From contig JAFEFM010000492.1 of assembly GCA_018240585.1 (NCBI GenBank), forward strand, positions 1-46,883: 46,883 bases of DNA, given 5' to 3'. Each line of letters starts with the position of its first letter. Position 1 is the first letter of the stretch. The position numbers and the translations under genes are program-made. This document shows, piece by piece, positions 1-10,877 of this stretch. The DNA comes from Pseudomonadota bacterium (GTDB lineage: Bacteria > Pseudomonadota > Gammaproteobacteria > Burkholderiales > Rhodocyclaceae). A model generated the notes under the pieces. That model did no database searches. It was given only the letters and a program-made list of their open reading frames with translations, and was not told the DNA's origin.

Positions 1-845
1 CGCGTCAGGAACAGGTGCAGCAGCATGAAGAAGCGCTTGGCGGTGGCCTTGCGGTCCTCGTCCATCGAGCCGGACACGTCCATCAGGCAGAACATCACCG
101 CCTGCGTGGTCGGCTGCGGCACCTTCACCCGGTTGTTGTAGCGCAGGTCGAAGCTGTCGATGAAGGGGATGTTGTCGATCTTGGCCCGCACGCGGCCGAT
201 CTGATCGCGCAGGGCCAGCACCGGCGTGCTGTCTTCGCCGTGCTCTTCCAGTGCATCGTCGAGTTCCTGCTGCAGCTCGCGCAGCCGCGCGTGGTAGGGC
301 GAACCCAGGGCGAGGCGGCGGCCGAGCGCGCCGCGCAGCGAGCGCACCACGTTGATGTTGGCCGGCACGCCGTCGGAGGTGAAGCCGGCGCGGCGCGTCT
401 TGTAGTCGGTGATGCAGGCGAGCTGGGTGCGGATCAGCCGCGGCAGTTCGAGATCCTCGAAGAACAGGTCGAGGAACTCCTCGCGCGACAACTGGAACAC
501 GAAGTCGTCCTCGTGCTCGCCCTCGTTGCCGGCTTCGCCCTTGCCGCCACCGCCGCCAGCCCCGCCGCCGGACGGCCGCTTGATCTGGTCGCCGCCGACG
601 AACTGGTCGTTGCCGCTGAAGACCTGTTCCCAGATGCCGCCGCGGCCCTGGTGCAGGATCGGTTCGGATAGGTCGCGCGCAGGGATCGACACCTCCTCGC
701 CGTTGTCGAGGTCGCGGATCGAGCGGCCGTGGATCGCCTCCGACACCGCCTTGCGGATCTGCTGCTTGAAGCGGCGCATGAAGCGCTGGCGATTGACCGT
801 GCTCTTGCCCTTGCTGTCGAAACGTCGGTCGATGATGCGGGCCAT
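1..845 (-). CDS. yeaH: YeaH/YhbH family protein (DUF444), C-terminus cut by window edge
   Basis: This is the N-terminal 281 residues of a YeaH-type protein; the rest lies before base 1. The start is an ATG at 845-843 preceded by a strong GAGGAGG ribosome site. The translation begins MARIIDRRFDSKGKS, carries a glycine-rich linker near residues 90-105, and reaches a von Willebrand-like MDVSGSMDEDRK motif (DxSxS type, near residue 256). In E. coli, yeaG (prkA) and yeaH are cotranscribed and respond to nitrogen starvation and stationary phase; the molecular role of YeaH is unknown. Here it follows prkA on the same strand after 100 bases. The third usual member, a SpoVR/YcgB gene, would be expected just outside the window. 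Confidence 0.9.
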   Translation of the reverse strand, partial: MARIIDRRFDSKGKSTVNRQRFMRRFKQQIRKAVSEAIHGRSIRDLDNGEEVSIPARDLSEPILHQGRGGIWEQVFSGNDQFVGGDQIKRPSGGGAGGGGGKGEAGNEGEHEDDFVFQLSREEFLDLFFEDLELPRLIRTQLACITDYKTRRAGFTSDGVPANINVVRSLRGALGRRLALGSPYHARLRELQQELDDALEEHGEDSTPVLALRDQIGRVRAKIDNIPFIDSFDLRYNNRVKVPQPTTQAVMFCLMDVSGSMDEDRKATAKRFFMLLHLFLT

Positions 846-902
846 GATGCCTCCTCGATGGTGTCGGGTCCGGACGCCCGCCTGGATGTCCGGGCCGCGG
901 CA

Positions 903-925
903 GCGGCGCACGAGCGGTGCGCCGC
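903..925 (-). other. 9-bp perfect hairpin between prkA and yeaH
   Basis: GCGGCGCAC and GTGCGCCGC flank a 5-base loop. There is no T-run on either side, so it is a poor intrinsic terminator. It sits in the only spacer of the prkA-yeaH operon, so an RNA-processing or partial-attenuation role is possible; this is inference. Confidence 0.5.
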
Positions 926-945
926 GCTTCAGCCGGTCGCTGCGC

Positions 946-2868
946 TCATGACGACTTGCGCACGCGCAGGTACCACTCGCACAGCAGGCGCACCTGCTTC
1001 TCGGTGTAGCCCTTGTCGATCATGCGATCGACGAAGTCCTGGTGCTTCTTCTGCTCGTCGGCGCTGGCCTTGGCGTTGAAGCTGATCACCGGCAGCAGGT
1101 CCTCGGTGTTGGAGAACATCTTCTTCTCGATCACCGCACGCAGCTTCTCGTAGGAGGTCCAGCTCGGGTTGCGGCCTTCATGCTGGGCGCGAGCACGCAG
1201 CACGAAGTTCACCACCTCGTTGCGGAAGTCCTTCGGGTTGCTGATGCCCGCCGGTTTCTCGATCTTCTCCAGTTCCTCGTTCAGCGCCGCGCGGTCGAGG
1301 ATCTCGCCGGTGTTCGGGTCGCGGAACTCCTGGTCCTGGATCCAGAAGTCGGCATAGGTCACGTAGCGGTCGAAGATGTTCTGGCCGTACTCGGAGTAGC
1401 TCTCGAGGTAGGCGGTCTGGATCTCCTTGCCGATGAACTCCGCGTAGCGCGGCGCCAGGTACTCCTTGATGTACGCCATGTAGCGCGCTTCGGTGTCGGG
1501 CGCGTATTGCTCTTGCTCGATCTGCTGCTCGAGCACGTACATCAGGTGTACCGGGTTGGCGGCCACTTCGCGGTGGTCGAAGTTGAACACCTTGGACAGC
1601 ACCTTGAAGGCGAAGCGCGTAGACAAGCCCGTCATGCCCTCGTCGACGCCGGCGTAGTCGCGATACTCCTGGTAGCTCTTGGCCTTCGGATCGGTGTCCT
1701 TGAGATTCTCGCCGTCATACACCCGCATCTTGGAGAAGATGCTGGAGTTCTCGGGCTCCTTCAGCCGCGACAGCACCGAGAACTGCGCCATCATCTTCAG
1801 CGTGTCCGGGGCGCAGGGCGCCTCCGACAGCGAACTGTGTACCAGTAGTTTCTCGTAGATGCGGATCTCGTCGGACACGCGCAGGCAGTAGGGCACCTTG
1901 ACGGTGTAGATGCGGTCGAGGAAGGCTTCGTTGTTTCTGTTGTTCTTGAAGGCAACCCATTCGGATTCGTTCGAGTGCGCCATGACGATGCCGTCGAACG
2001 GAATCGCGCCGAAACCTTCGGTGCCCTTGTAGTTGCCCTCCTGGGTGGCGGTCAGCAGCGGGTGCAGCACCTTGATCGGCGCCTTGAACATCTCGACGAA
2101 TTCGAGTAGCCCGCGGTTGGCGAGGCACAGGCCGCCGGAGTAGCTGTAGGCGTCCGGGTCGTCCTGCGAGTACTGCTCGAGCTTGCGGATGTCGATCTTG
2201 CCCACCAGCGACGAAATGTCCTGGTTGTTCTCGTCGCCCGGTTCGGTCTTCGCCACCGCGGTCTGCTTGAGCACCGAAGGCGTCAGCTTGACCACGCGGA
2301 ATCGGGTGATGTCGCCGCCGAACTCGTTCAGGCGCTTCACCGCCCAAGGACTCATGATGGTGTTGAGATAGCGCCGCGGAATGCCGTAGTCCTCTTCCAG
2401 GATGCGGCCATCCTCATTGACGTCGAACAGCCCCAGCGGCGATTCGTTTACCGGCGAGTCCTTGATCGCGTAGAACGGCACCTTCTCGATCAGGCTCTTG
2501 AGCTTTTCGGCCAAGGACGATTTGCCGCCGCCGACCGGCCCCAGCAGGTAGAGGATCTGCTTCTTCTCTTCGAGCCCCTGCGCGGCGTGGCGGAAGTAGG
2601 AGACGATGTGCTCGATCACCTCTTCCATGCCGTAGAAATCGCGGAAGGCGGGGTAGAGCTTGAGCACCTTGTTGGAGAAGATGCGCGACAGCCGCGGGTC
2701 GAGCCGCGTGTCGACGAACTCCGGTTCGCCGATCGCCATCAGCATGCGTTCGGCGGCCGTGGCATAGGCCGTGCGGTCGCTGCGGCACAGTTCGAGATAG
2801 TCCTGCAGGGACATCTCTTCCTCGCGGGCAGCTTCGTAGCGCGCCTGGTAGGCGTTGAAGATGGTCAT
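946..2868 (-). CDS. prkA: PrkA family serine protein kinase
   Basis: A 640-residue protein of the PrkA/YeaG family, cytoplasmic AAA+-like ATPases with serine kinase (in some members protease-like) activity linked to stress and stationary phase. The Walker A motif GPVGGGKS lies at residues 110-117, and the N-terminus MTIFNAYQARYEAAREEE aligns with E. coli YeaG (644 aa). A reading frame open to 2970 exists, but the family start and an AAGGAGA ribosome site 8 bases upstream fix the ATG at 2868. It heads a minus-strand operon with yeaH and is divergent from tig. No convincing sigma70 or sigma54 promoter could be read upstream. Confidence 0.95.
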   Translation of the reverse strand: MTIFNAYQARYEAAREEEMSLQDYLELCRSDRTAYATAAERMLMAIGEPEFVDTRLDPRLSRIFSNKVLKLYPAFRDFYGMEEVIEHIVSYFRHAAQGLEEKKQILYLLGPVGGGKSSLAEKLKSLIEKVPFYAIKDSPVNESPLGLFDVNEDGRILEEDYGIPRRYLNTIMSPWAVKRLNEFGGDITRFRVVKLTPSVLKQTAVAKTEPGDENNQDISSLVGKIDIRKLEQYSQDDPDAYSYSGGLCLANRGLLEFVEMFKAPIKVLHPLLTATQEGNYKGTEGFGAIPFDGIVMAHSNESEWVAFKNNRNNEAFLDRIYTVKVPYCLRVSDEIRIYEKLLVHSSLSEAPCAPDTLKMMAQFSVLSRLKEPENSSIFSKMRVYDGENLKDTDPKAKSYQEYRDYAGVDEGMTGLSTRFAFKVLSKVFNFDHREVAANPVHLMYVLEQQIEQEQYAPDTEARYMAYIKEYLAPRYAEFIGKEIQTAYLESYSEYGQNIFDRYVTYADFWIQDQEFRDPNTGEILDRAALNEELEKIEKPAGISNPKDFRNEVVNFVLRARAQHEGRNPSWTSYEKLRAVIEKKMFSNTEDLLPVISFNAKASADEQKKHQDFVDRMIDKGYTEKQVRLLCEWYLRVRKSS

Positions 2869-3093
2869 GGCAATGTCTCCTTGCTGTGCGGCCGTTTGGC
2901 GGCTCGAAGAATTATTATTTGCTGCGGTCGCGAGGTGTTGCGCGGCGCCGCCCGGTCTGCATCCATGCACGATCCGAGTCTGACGGTGAGAGACGCAGCG
3001 CGCGCGCGAGTTCCGTGCTGATTTGTGCTTTTTTGCATAGTCGGCAGCATGTTTTTCGCCCGGCTCGACGCTGGAAGGAAGAGCCGGACCCTG

Positions 3094-3102
3094 TGCTAGA
3101 AT
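3094..3102 (+). promoter_or_regulatory. Extended -10 promoter of tig
   Basis: TGC-TAGAAT matches the extended -10 pattern TGn-TATAAT. No good -35 hexamer lies 16-18 bases upstream, which is typical of extended -10 promoters. Transcription would start near 3109, giving a leader of about 110 bases. The surrounding 10-mer GCTAGAATCC recurs upstream of bcp and inside suhB. Confidence 0.55.
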
Positions 3103-3127
3103 CCAAGGTTTCTTTACACGCGTTCGC

Positions 3128-3192
3128 GGTGGGTAAGCGCTGAGAAGTCCTTGCTTTCAGCTTAGATTACGCCCACCCGGACGGATTTTTTT
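3128..3192 (+). promoter_or_regulatory. Structured leader hairpin plus T-run upstream of tig
   Basis: GGTGGG (3128-3133) pairs with CCCACC (3172-3177). Inside it, TAAG/CTTA, CTGA/TCAG and AAG/CTT can extend the stem with small bulges. A run of seven T follows at 3186-3192, about 28 bases before the tig start codon. The layout could act as an attenuator or temperature-sensitive leader; function is inferred only. Confidence 0.4.
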
Positions 3193-3219
3193 GACTTGTC
3201 AGGATCCAGGATCGACCTA

Positions 3220-4524
3220 ATGCAGACCAACCAGGAAGCCAAGAGTGCGCTGGAGCGCCGCATCGACATGTCCGTGGCGCTGGCGGACATCGAAACCGAA
3301 GTGGATGCGCGCCTCAAGCGCATGGCTCGCACCGTCAAGATGGCGGGTTTCCGCCCCGGCAAGGTGCCGTTGAAGATCGTCGCCCAGACGCATGGTCCGC
3401 AGGCTCGTTCCGAAGCGATCGGTGCGGCGGTGGAGCGCGCATTCGGCGAGCAGGTGCGCGAGCAGAACCTGCGTGTGGCGGGATATCCCCGCATCGAGCC
3501 GAAGGAGGCTTCGAGCGCCGACGTGCTGGAATTCAGCGCCGTGTTCGAGGTCTATCCTGATGTGGTGCCGGGCGATTTCGCCAGCCAGAAAATCGAGCGT
3601 CCGGTGCTGGATGTGACCGATGCCGAAGTCGACAAGACGATCGATGTGCTACGCAAGCAGCGCACCAGTTTCGTCGCAGCCGACCGTGCCGCGGCCGAGG
3701 GCGATCGTGTGGCGATCGACTTCGCCGGACGCAAGGATGGTGAGCTGTTCGAAGGCGGCTCCGGTGAGGATTTCCCCTTCGTGATCGGCGCCGGCTCCAT
3801 GCTGAAGGATTTCGAAGACGCGGTTGTCGGCCTGAAGGCGGGCGAAAGCAAAACCTTCGACATGACGTTCCCGGAGGATTACCACGCCAAGAACCTGGCT
3901 GGCCAGGCGGTGCAGTTCGAGATCACGGTGAAGGCGGTCGAGGCCCCGGTGTTGCCTGAGATCAACAGCGATTTCGCGAGGGCGCTGGGTGTGGCCGACG
4001 GCGACGTGGCGAAGCTGCGCGAAGAAGTTAAGACCAACCTCGAGCGTGAGGTGAAGCGCCGTATCCAGGCGAAGGTGAAGGAGCAGGTGATGGAAGCGCT
4101 GCTCGCGGTGACGCCGATCGAAGTGCCCAAGGCGCTCGTGCAGGCGGAGTCGAACCAGCTCGCCGACAACGCCCGCCGCGACCTCGAGATGCGCGGTCTC
4201 AAGACCAAGGACATCCCGGTCGAGGCGTCGTGGTTTGCGGACCAGGCGGAGCGTCGGGTGAAGCTGGGCCTGATCATGGCCGAGCTCGTCAAGACCAACG
4301 AACTGCACGCCAAGCCGGAGCAGGTACGCGCGCTGATCGAGGAGATGGCGCAGAGTTACGAAGACCCGTCCGAACTGGTACGCTGGTATTACGCGCAGCC
4401 GGATCGCCTGGCGCAGGCCGAGTCGGTTGTGATCGAGGACAACGTGGTGGCCTGGGTTTGCGAGAAGGCCGACACGAGCGACAAGTCGATCGCGTTTGAC
4501 GAACTGATGGGTAACGCGGCCTGA
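3220..4524 (+). CDS. tig: Trigger factor, ribosome-bound chaperone/prolyl isomerase
   Basis: A 434-residue trigger factor (E. coli 432). It binds at the ribosomal exit tunnel and shelters nascent chains. The N-terminal ribosome-binding domain includes GFRPGKVP (residues ~45-52, the uL23-docking signature); an FKBP-type PPIase domain follows around residues 160-245 and then the helical C-terminal chaperone domain. The ATG at 3220 is chosen over an upstream in-frame TTG at 3196 because it matches the family N-terminus and has AGGA 8 bases upstream. It starts the tig-clpP-clpX-lon series, with 20 bases to clpP. Confidence 0.97.
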   Translation: MQTNQEAKSALERRIDMSVALADIETEVDARLKRMARTVKMAGFRPGKVPLKIVAQTHGPQARSEAIGAAVERAFGEQVREQNLRVAGYPRIEPKEASSADVLEFSAVFEVYPDVVPGDFASQKIERPVLDVTDAEVDKTIDVLRKQRTSFVAADRAAAEGDRVAIDFAGRKDGELFEGGSGEDFPFVIGAGSMLKDFEDAVVGLKAGESKTFDMTFPEDYHAKNLAGQAVQFEITVKAVEAPVLPEINSDFARALGVADGDVAKLREEVKTNLEREVKRRIQAKVKEQVMEALLAVTPIEVPKALVQAESNQLADNARRDLEMRGLKTKDIPVEASWFADQAERRVKLGLIMAELVKTNELHAKPEQVRALIEEMAQSYEDPSELVRWYYAQPDRLAQAESVVIEDNVVAWVCEKADTSDKSIAFDELMGNAA

Positions 4525-4544
4525 TGCCGCAAAGGGTCTGACGA

Positions 4545-5183
4545 ATGATGCAAGGAGCACCACAGCACAACAGCGACTGGAACCCGGTCGGTCTCGGCCT
4601 GGTACCGATGGTCGTCGAACAGAGCGGTCGTGGCGAGCGCGCCTACGACATCTATTCGCGCCTTCTCAAGGAGCGGGTGGTATTCCTCGTCGGCCCCGTC
4701 AATGACGTGACGGCCAATCTGATCGTCGCCCAACTGCTGTTCCTCGAGTCGGAGAATCCCGACAAGGACATTTATTTCTACATCAATTCTCCGGGCGGTT
4801 CGGTCACGGCCGGCATGGCGATCTACGACACCATGCAGTTCATCAAGCCGAACGTGAGCACCCTGTGCATCGGCCAGGCGGCAAGCATGGGGGCGTTTCT
4901 CCTCGCAGCGGGAGAGAAGGGCAAGCGCTATTGCCTGCCGAACTCGCGCGTGATGATCCATCAGCCGCTCGGTGGATTCCAAGGCCAGGCGTCGGACATC
5001 GAGATCCATGCCCGCGAGATTCTGTATCTGCGCGAGCGACTCAACAGCATGCTGGCCAAGCACACCGGCCAGACCATCGAACAGATCGAGAAAGACACCG
5101 ACCGCGACAACTTCATGTCCGCCACGGCCGCCGTCGAATACGGGCTGATCGACAAGGTCCTGACCAGCCGCGCCGACGCCTGA
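4545..5183 (+). CDS. clpP: ATP-dependent Clp protease proteolytic subunit
   Basis: A 212-residue serine peptidase that forms the tetradecameric barrel degrading substrates unfolded by ClpX (or ClpA). The catalytic triad is visible as Ser114 in GQAASMGAF, His139 in MIHQPLGG and Asp188 in TDRDNF. The N-terminal ~20 residues resemble the short propeptide usual in proteobacterial ClpP. AAAGGG lies 8-9 bases before the ATG pair at 4545. Tight spacing to tig and to clpX (16 bases) indicates one operon. Confidence 0.97.
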   Translation: MMQGAPQHNSDWNPVGLGLVPMVVEQSGRGERAYDIYSRLLKERVVFLVGPVNDVTANLIVAQLLFLESENPDKDIYFYINSPGGSVTAGMAIYDTMQFIKPNVSTLCIGQAASMGAFLLAAGEKGKRYCLPNSRVMIHQPLGGFQGQASDIEIHAREILYLRERLNSMLAKHTGQTIEQIEKDTDRDNFMSATAAVEYGLIDKVLTSRADA

Positions 5184-5199
5184 TCCGGGAGAACAGACC

Positions 5200-6468
<1,269 letters not shown>

Positions 6469-6476
6469 CGCCCGCC

Positions 6477-6499
6477 GCGGCCGGATTTCGTCCGGCCGC
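6477..6499 (+). terminator. Hairpin after clpX
   Basis: Perfect 9-bp stem GCGGCCGGA/TCCGGCCGC with loop TTTCG, 9 bases after the clpX stop. No T-run follows, so termination may be partial or Rho-assisted. It separates clpX from the lon promoter just downstream. Confidence 0.5.
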
Positions 6500-6508
6500 C
6501 ACCCGCCG

Positions 6509-6536
6509 CTTGAATTTCCAGGTCACGCCCGCATAT
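6509..6536 (+). promoter_or_regulatory. Candidate sigma32 (RpoH) heat-shock promoter of lon
   Basis: CTTGAA (6509-6514), a 14-base spacer, then CCGCATAT (6529-6536) match the RpoH consensus CTTGAA / CCCCATnT with one mismatch in the -10. lon is a classic RpoH gene in E. coli. Transcription would start near 6543, which excludes the in-frame ATG at 6535 as the translation start because it lies inside the -10 element. Confidence 0.65.
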
Positions 6537-6567
6537 GGGTGTGACCTTTCTGATAGGGAAAATGAAA

Positions 6568-8997
<2,430 letters not shown>

Positions 8998-9029
8998 TCC
9001 TTCGTTGCCGCGTGGAGGCTTGCCTCGCG

Positions 9030-9067
9030 AACAAGGGCGCTCATGCTCCGCATGCAGCGCCCTTGTT
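9030..9067 (+). terminator. Terminator hairpin after lon
   Basis: A perfect 12-bp inverted repeat AACAAGGGCGCT/AGCGCCCTTGTT encloses a 14-base loop that can itself form ATGC/GCAT. It starts 33 bases after the lon stop. Only a short T-rich stretch follows, so efficiency is uncertain. Confidence 0.65.
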
Positions 9068-9080
9068 GCGTTTCACGCGC

Positions 9081-9110
9081 TTGACACGCCGAATTTTCGC
9101 GCGCTATAAC
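9081..9110 (+). promoter_or_regulatory. Sigma70 promoter of hupB
   Basis: TTGACA (9081-9086) and TATAAC (9105-9110) are separated by 18 bases, near consensus. This is the best-looking sigma70 promoter in the window, fitting the high expression of HU. It implies a leader of about 110 bases before hupB. Confidence 0.75.
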
Positions 9111-9226
9111 TTCGACGCAGTTTGCAAGATCGCTCCAGTTTGCCTGAAGGTCGCGCCGGTTGCGGCTTGCGCCGAGTCGGCCACGTCGTGCAGTTAGATC
9201 GCAGTACTCATCGAGGGAGCCGCTTC

Positions 9227-9499
9227 ATGAACAAGTCTGAACTGATCGATGCAATTGCCGCTCACGCGGATATCTCAAAGGCGGCAGCCGGACGTGCGCT
9301 CGACGGCGCACTCGAGGCGGTCAAAGGAGCGCTCGAGCAAGGTGACTCGGTCACGCTTGTCGGTTTCGGTACCTTCCACGTTGCGCGGCGTGCAGCGCGA
9401 ACGGGGCGCAATCCGCGTACCGGCAAGAACATCAAGATCAAGGCAGCCAAGGTTCCGAAGTTCAGGCCTGGAAAAGGCCTGAAAGAAGCGCTAAACTAG
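9227..9499 (+). CDS. hupB: DNA-binding protein HU-beta
   Basis: A 90-residue HU protein, a dimeric nucleoid protein that bends DNA without sequence specificity. [20 protein letters not shown] and the DNA-clasp region [12 protein letters not shown] with the PKFRPGK signature are all present, and length matches E. coli HupB (90). GAGGGAG lies 8 bases before the ATG at 9227; an upstream in-frame TTG is not used. Position after lon is conserved in proteobacteria. A small inverted repeat GCGCTA/TAGCGC (9488-9502) spans its stop codon. In many relatives ppiD follows; here tRNA-Val follows instead. Confidence 0.96.
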   Translation: MNKSELIDAIAAHADISKAAAGRALDGALEAVKGALEQGDSVTLVGFGTFHVARRAARTGRNPRTGKNIKIKAAKVPKFRPGKGLKEALN

Positions 9500-9540
9500 C
9501 GCGCTTCGCTGAGCGGGCACAGACTGCTCCTCTGCGTGAG

Positions 9541-9616
9541 GGGTGCTTAGCTCAGTTGGTAGAGCGCTAGCCTTACAAGCTGGATGTCGGCGGTTCGAGC
9601 CCGTCAGCACCCACCA
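9541..9616 (+). tRNA. tRNA-Val (anticodon TAC)
   Basis: 76 bases with a perfect acceptor stem GGGTGCT/AGCACCC, D-loop AGTTGGTA, anticodon TAC in loop CTTACAA, T-loop GGTTCGAGCC, and an encoded CCA end. It reads GTA and, with U34 modification, other Val codons. It lies 41 bases after hupB with no separate promoter seen, so it may be processed from a hupB transcript. Confidence 0.97.
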
Positions 9617-9623
9617 GTTTCCC

Positions 9624-9655
9624 GAAGCCCGGATTGATCCGGGCTTCTGCTTTTC
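9624..9655 (+). terminator. Intrinsic terminator after tRNA-Val(TAC)
   Basis: 10-bp perfect stem GAAGCCCGGA/TCCGGGCTTC, loop TTGA, followed by TGCTTTTC. It would end the hupB-tRNA transcript. Confidence 0.8.
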
Positions 9656-9741
9656 TGGTTCCCCCCTCTGGAAGGCTGCCCTAGCCTTCCTCTTACGGCG
9701 CTGCGTTCAGTCCGCCGTTCCGTTCCGCGTGCAGGCGCGCC

Positions 9742-9790
9742 CCGGTTTGGGGCGAAACCGGTTTGCGTGATTGTTGCGATGCGGCAAAAT
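9742..9790 (+). promoter_or_regulatory. Possible phasin promoter and operator-like repeats
   Basis: TTGCGT (9763-9768) and CAAAAT (9785-9790), 16 bases apart, form a plausible weak sigma70 promoter. Two inverted repeats are near it: CCGGTTT/AAACCGG (9742-9761) and TTGC/GCAA (9774-9787) inside the spacer. The latter lies in TGC-rich sequence of the kind PhaR repressors bind at phasin promoters; that assignment is speculative. Confidence 0.3.
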
Positions 9791-9851
9791 TCGTCCTCTG
9801 GCCTGTTCGTGCTGGACACCTGCGATCAATCCACTTTATCGGAAAATGACC

Positions 9852-10388
9852 ATGAAGGTTTTGACGAACCCTGAACAGTTTGCCGCCAACAACAGGGCGT
9901 GCATGGAATCGCTGCTGACGGTTGCCGACAGTTTCATGACCTTGACCGGGCGTCTCATGGACGCGAATGTCGGCTTTGCCAGCGGCCTGGTCGAGGAGGG
10001 CATGGCGAAGGCGAGGATGCTTGCGAGCGCGCGCGATGTGCAAAGCTGGCTGTTCTTCCCGACCGCGTTGGTGCAGCCACTGATGGAGAGGTCGGCGAAC
10101 TACGCGCGCGATGTGTCTGGGATTCTGGCCGAACAGCAACAGGGACTCGCCGAAATCGTCGATGCGCGGGTCGGCGCGGTCAAGCAGACGCTTGTGCAGG
10201 AGCTGGATTACGCAAGGAGGGCGGCGCCAGGCGGGTCCGAAGTGCTGCTCGAGAGCATGAAGTCGGCGCTTGCAGCCGGCAGCGCCGCATACGAGCAAGC
10301 CAGCAAGAGCGCGCGGGAGCTGGCCGCTTTCTCGGAGACGAAGCTGATCGAATCGGTAGGACGAGCGGCACTTCCGGCGAACAAGTAA
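9852..10388 (+). CDS. Phasin family protein
   Basis: A 178-residue, largely helical, alanine-rich protein with the phasin N-terminal pattern NPEQFAANNRACMESLLTVA. Phasins coat polyhydroxyalkanoate granules and help control their size. No signal peptide or membrane segment is seen. Of two ATGs, 9846 and 9852, the second has GGA at 8-base spacing and is preferred. No PHA synthase, thiolase or phaR gene is in the window, so this is a stand-alone phasin gene, as is common in betaproteobacteria. A related granule- or stress-associated role other than PHA is possible. Confidence 0.8.
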   Translation: MKVLTNPEQFAANNRACMESLLTVADSFMTLTGRLMDANVGFASGLVEEGMAKARMLASARDVQSWLFFPTALVQPLMERSANYARDVSGILAEQQQGLAEIVDARVGAVKQTLVQELDYARRAAPGGSEVLLESMKSALAAGSAAYEQASKSARELAAFSETKLIESVGRAALPANK

Positions 10389-10477
10389 GACGGGCCGGCA
10401 CGGCCTTGGCCCGCCGCCGCGAACGGGCAGCGACGCGTCTGCGGGCGTGAAGGCGCCGCGGAAGTCGCGTTCCACGC

Positions 10478-10506
10478 TTGACGACGCGAAATCCGCCTCC
10501 TAAAAT
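10478..10506 (+). promoter_or_regulatory. Sigma70 promoter of the tRNA-Val(CAC) pair
   Basis: TTGACG (10478-10483), a 17-base spacer and TAAAAT (10501-10506). The first tRNA begins 17 bases after the -10, giving a very short 5' leader. Confidence 0.75.
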
Positions 10507-10523
10507 GCGGCCTCTTCTTTCGG

Positions 10524-10598
10524 GGGCGGTTAGCTCAGCGGTAGAGCACTGCCTTCACACGGCAGGGGTCACTGGTTCGATCCCAGTACCGCCCACCA
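10524..10598 (+). tRNA. tRNA-Val (anticodon CAC), copy 1
   Basis: 75 bases: acceptor GGGCGGT/ACCGCCC, anticodon stem CTGCC/GGCAG enclosing TTCACAC, T-arm CTGGTTCGATCCCAG, encoded CCA. It reads GTG, a frequent Val codon in this GC-rich genome. It is identical over its full length to the copy at 10668. The 3' end GCCCACCA can pair with TGGTGGGC at 10608-10615. Confidence 0.97.
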
Positions 10599-10615
10599 CC
10601 GATCCGATGGTGGGC
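10591..10615 (+). repeat. Inverted repeat built from the tRNA 3' end
   Basis: GCCCACCA, the last eight bases of the first tRNA-Val(CAC), is followed 9 bases later by its exact complement TGGTGGGC. In the precursor this could compete with acceptor-stem folding or shape 3' processing. The second tRNA copy lacks it. Confidence 0.55.
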
Positions 10616-10667
10616 TCCCCGAAAAGATTCCGGCTGGCGACAGGCGCTTCGTGCGTGTCGCCGGATC

Positions 10668-10742
10668 GGGCGGTTAGCTCAGCGGTAGAGCACTGCCTTC
10701 ACACGGCAGGGGTCACTGGTTCGATCCCAGTACCGCCCACCA
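10668..10742 (+). tRNA. tRNA-Val (anticodon CAC), copy 2
   Basis: Exact 75-base duplicate of the tRNA at 10524-10598, 69 bases downstream, with encoded CCA. No separate promoter is evident, so the two are probably one transcript ended by the hairpin at 10754. The spacer sequence is not duplicated, so the copies have been kept identical by selection or gene conversion, or the duplication involved only the tRNA. Confidence 0.97.
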
Positions 10743-10753
10743 GATCATTGCGG

Positions 10754-10784
10754 AAAGCCGGCCCCGGACGGGGCCGGCTTTTTT
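10754..10784 (+). terminator. Strong intrinsic terminator after the tRNA-Val pair
   Basis: 12-bp perfect stem AAAGCCGGCCCC/GGGGCCGGCTTT with a 4-base loop, running into a T-run (TTTTTTG). Confidence 0.92.
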
Positions 10785-10877
10785 GTTTGAGGTACATTGC
10801 GTGGCGCGCGTCAGCTTGCGCGGCCAGCCGCGGCTGTTTACCTTTCCGATCTCGCACCCATGGAGGAGATGCCGGGA

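Larger units (their letters stand above)
2869..3219. other. Divergent prkA/tig intergenic region (351 bp)
   Basis: This is the longest gene-free stretch in the window. The prkA-proximal half shows only the prkA ribosome site and an AT-rich patch around 2910-2925. The tig-proximal half holds an extended -10 promoter (3094-3102) and a long imperfect hairpin followed by a T-run (3128-3192). No ORF with coding character was seen. Confidence 0.7.

Noticed and set aside
6535..6567. Longer Lon N-terminus from the ATG at 6535
   Set aside because: The ATG overlaps the predicted heat-shock -10 and lacks a ribosome site; family alignment begins later.
10524..10742. Tandem tRNA copies as attachment sites flanking an integrated element
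   Set aside because: Only 69 bases separate them and no integrase or mobile gene is near; a simple duplication explains them.
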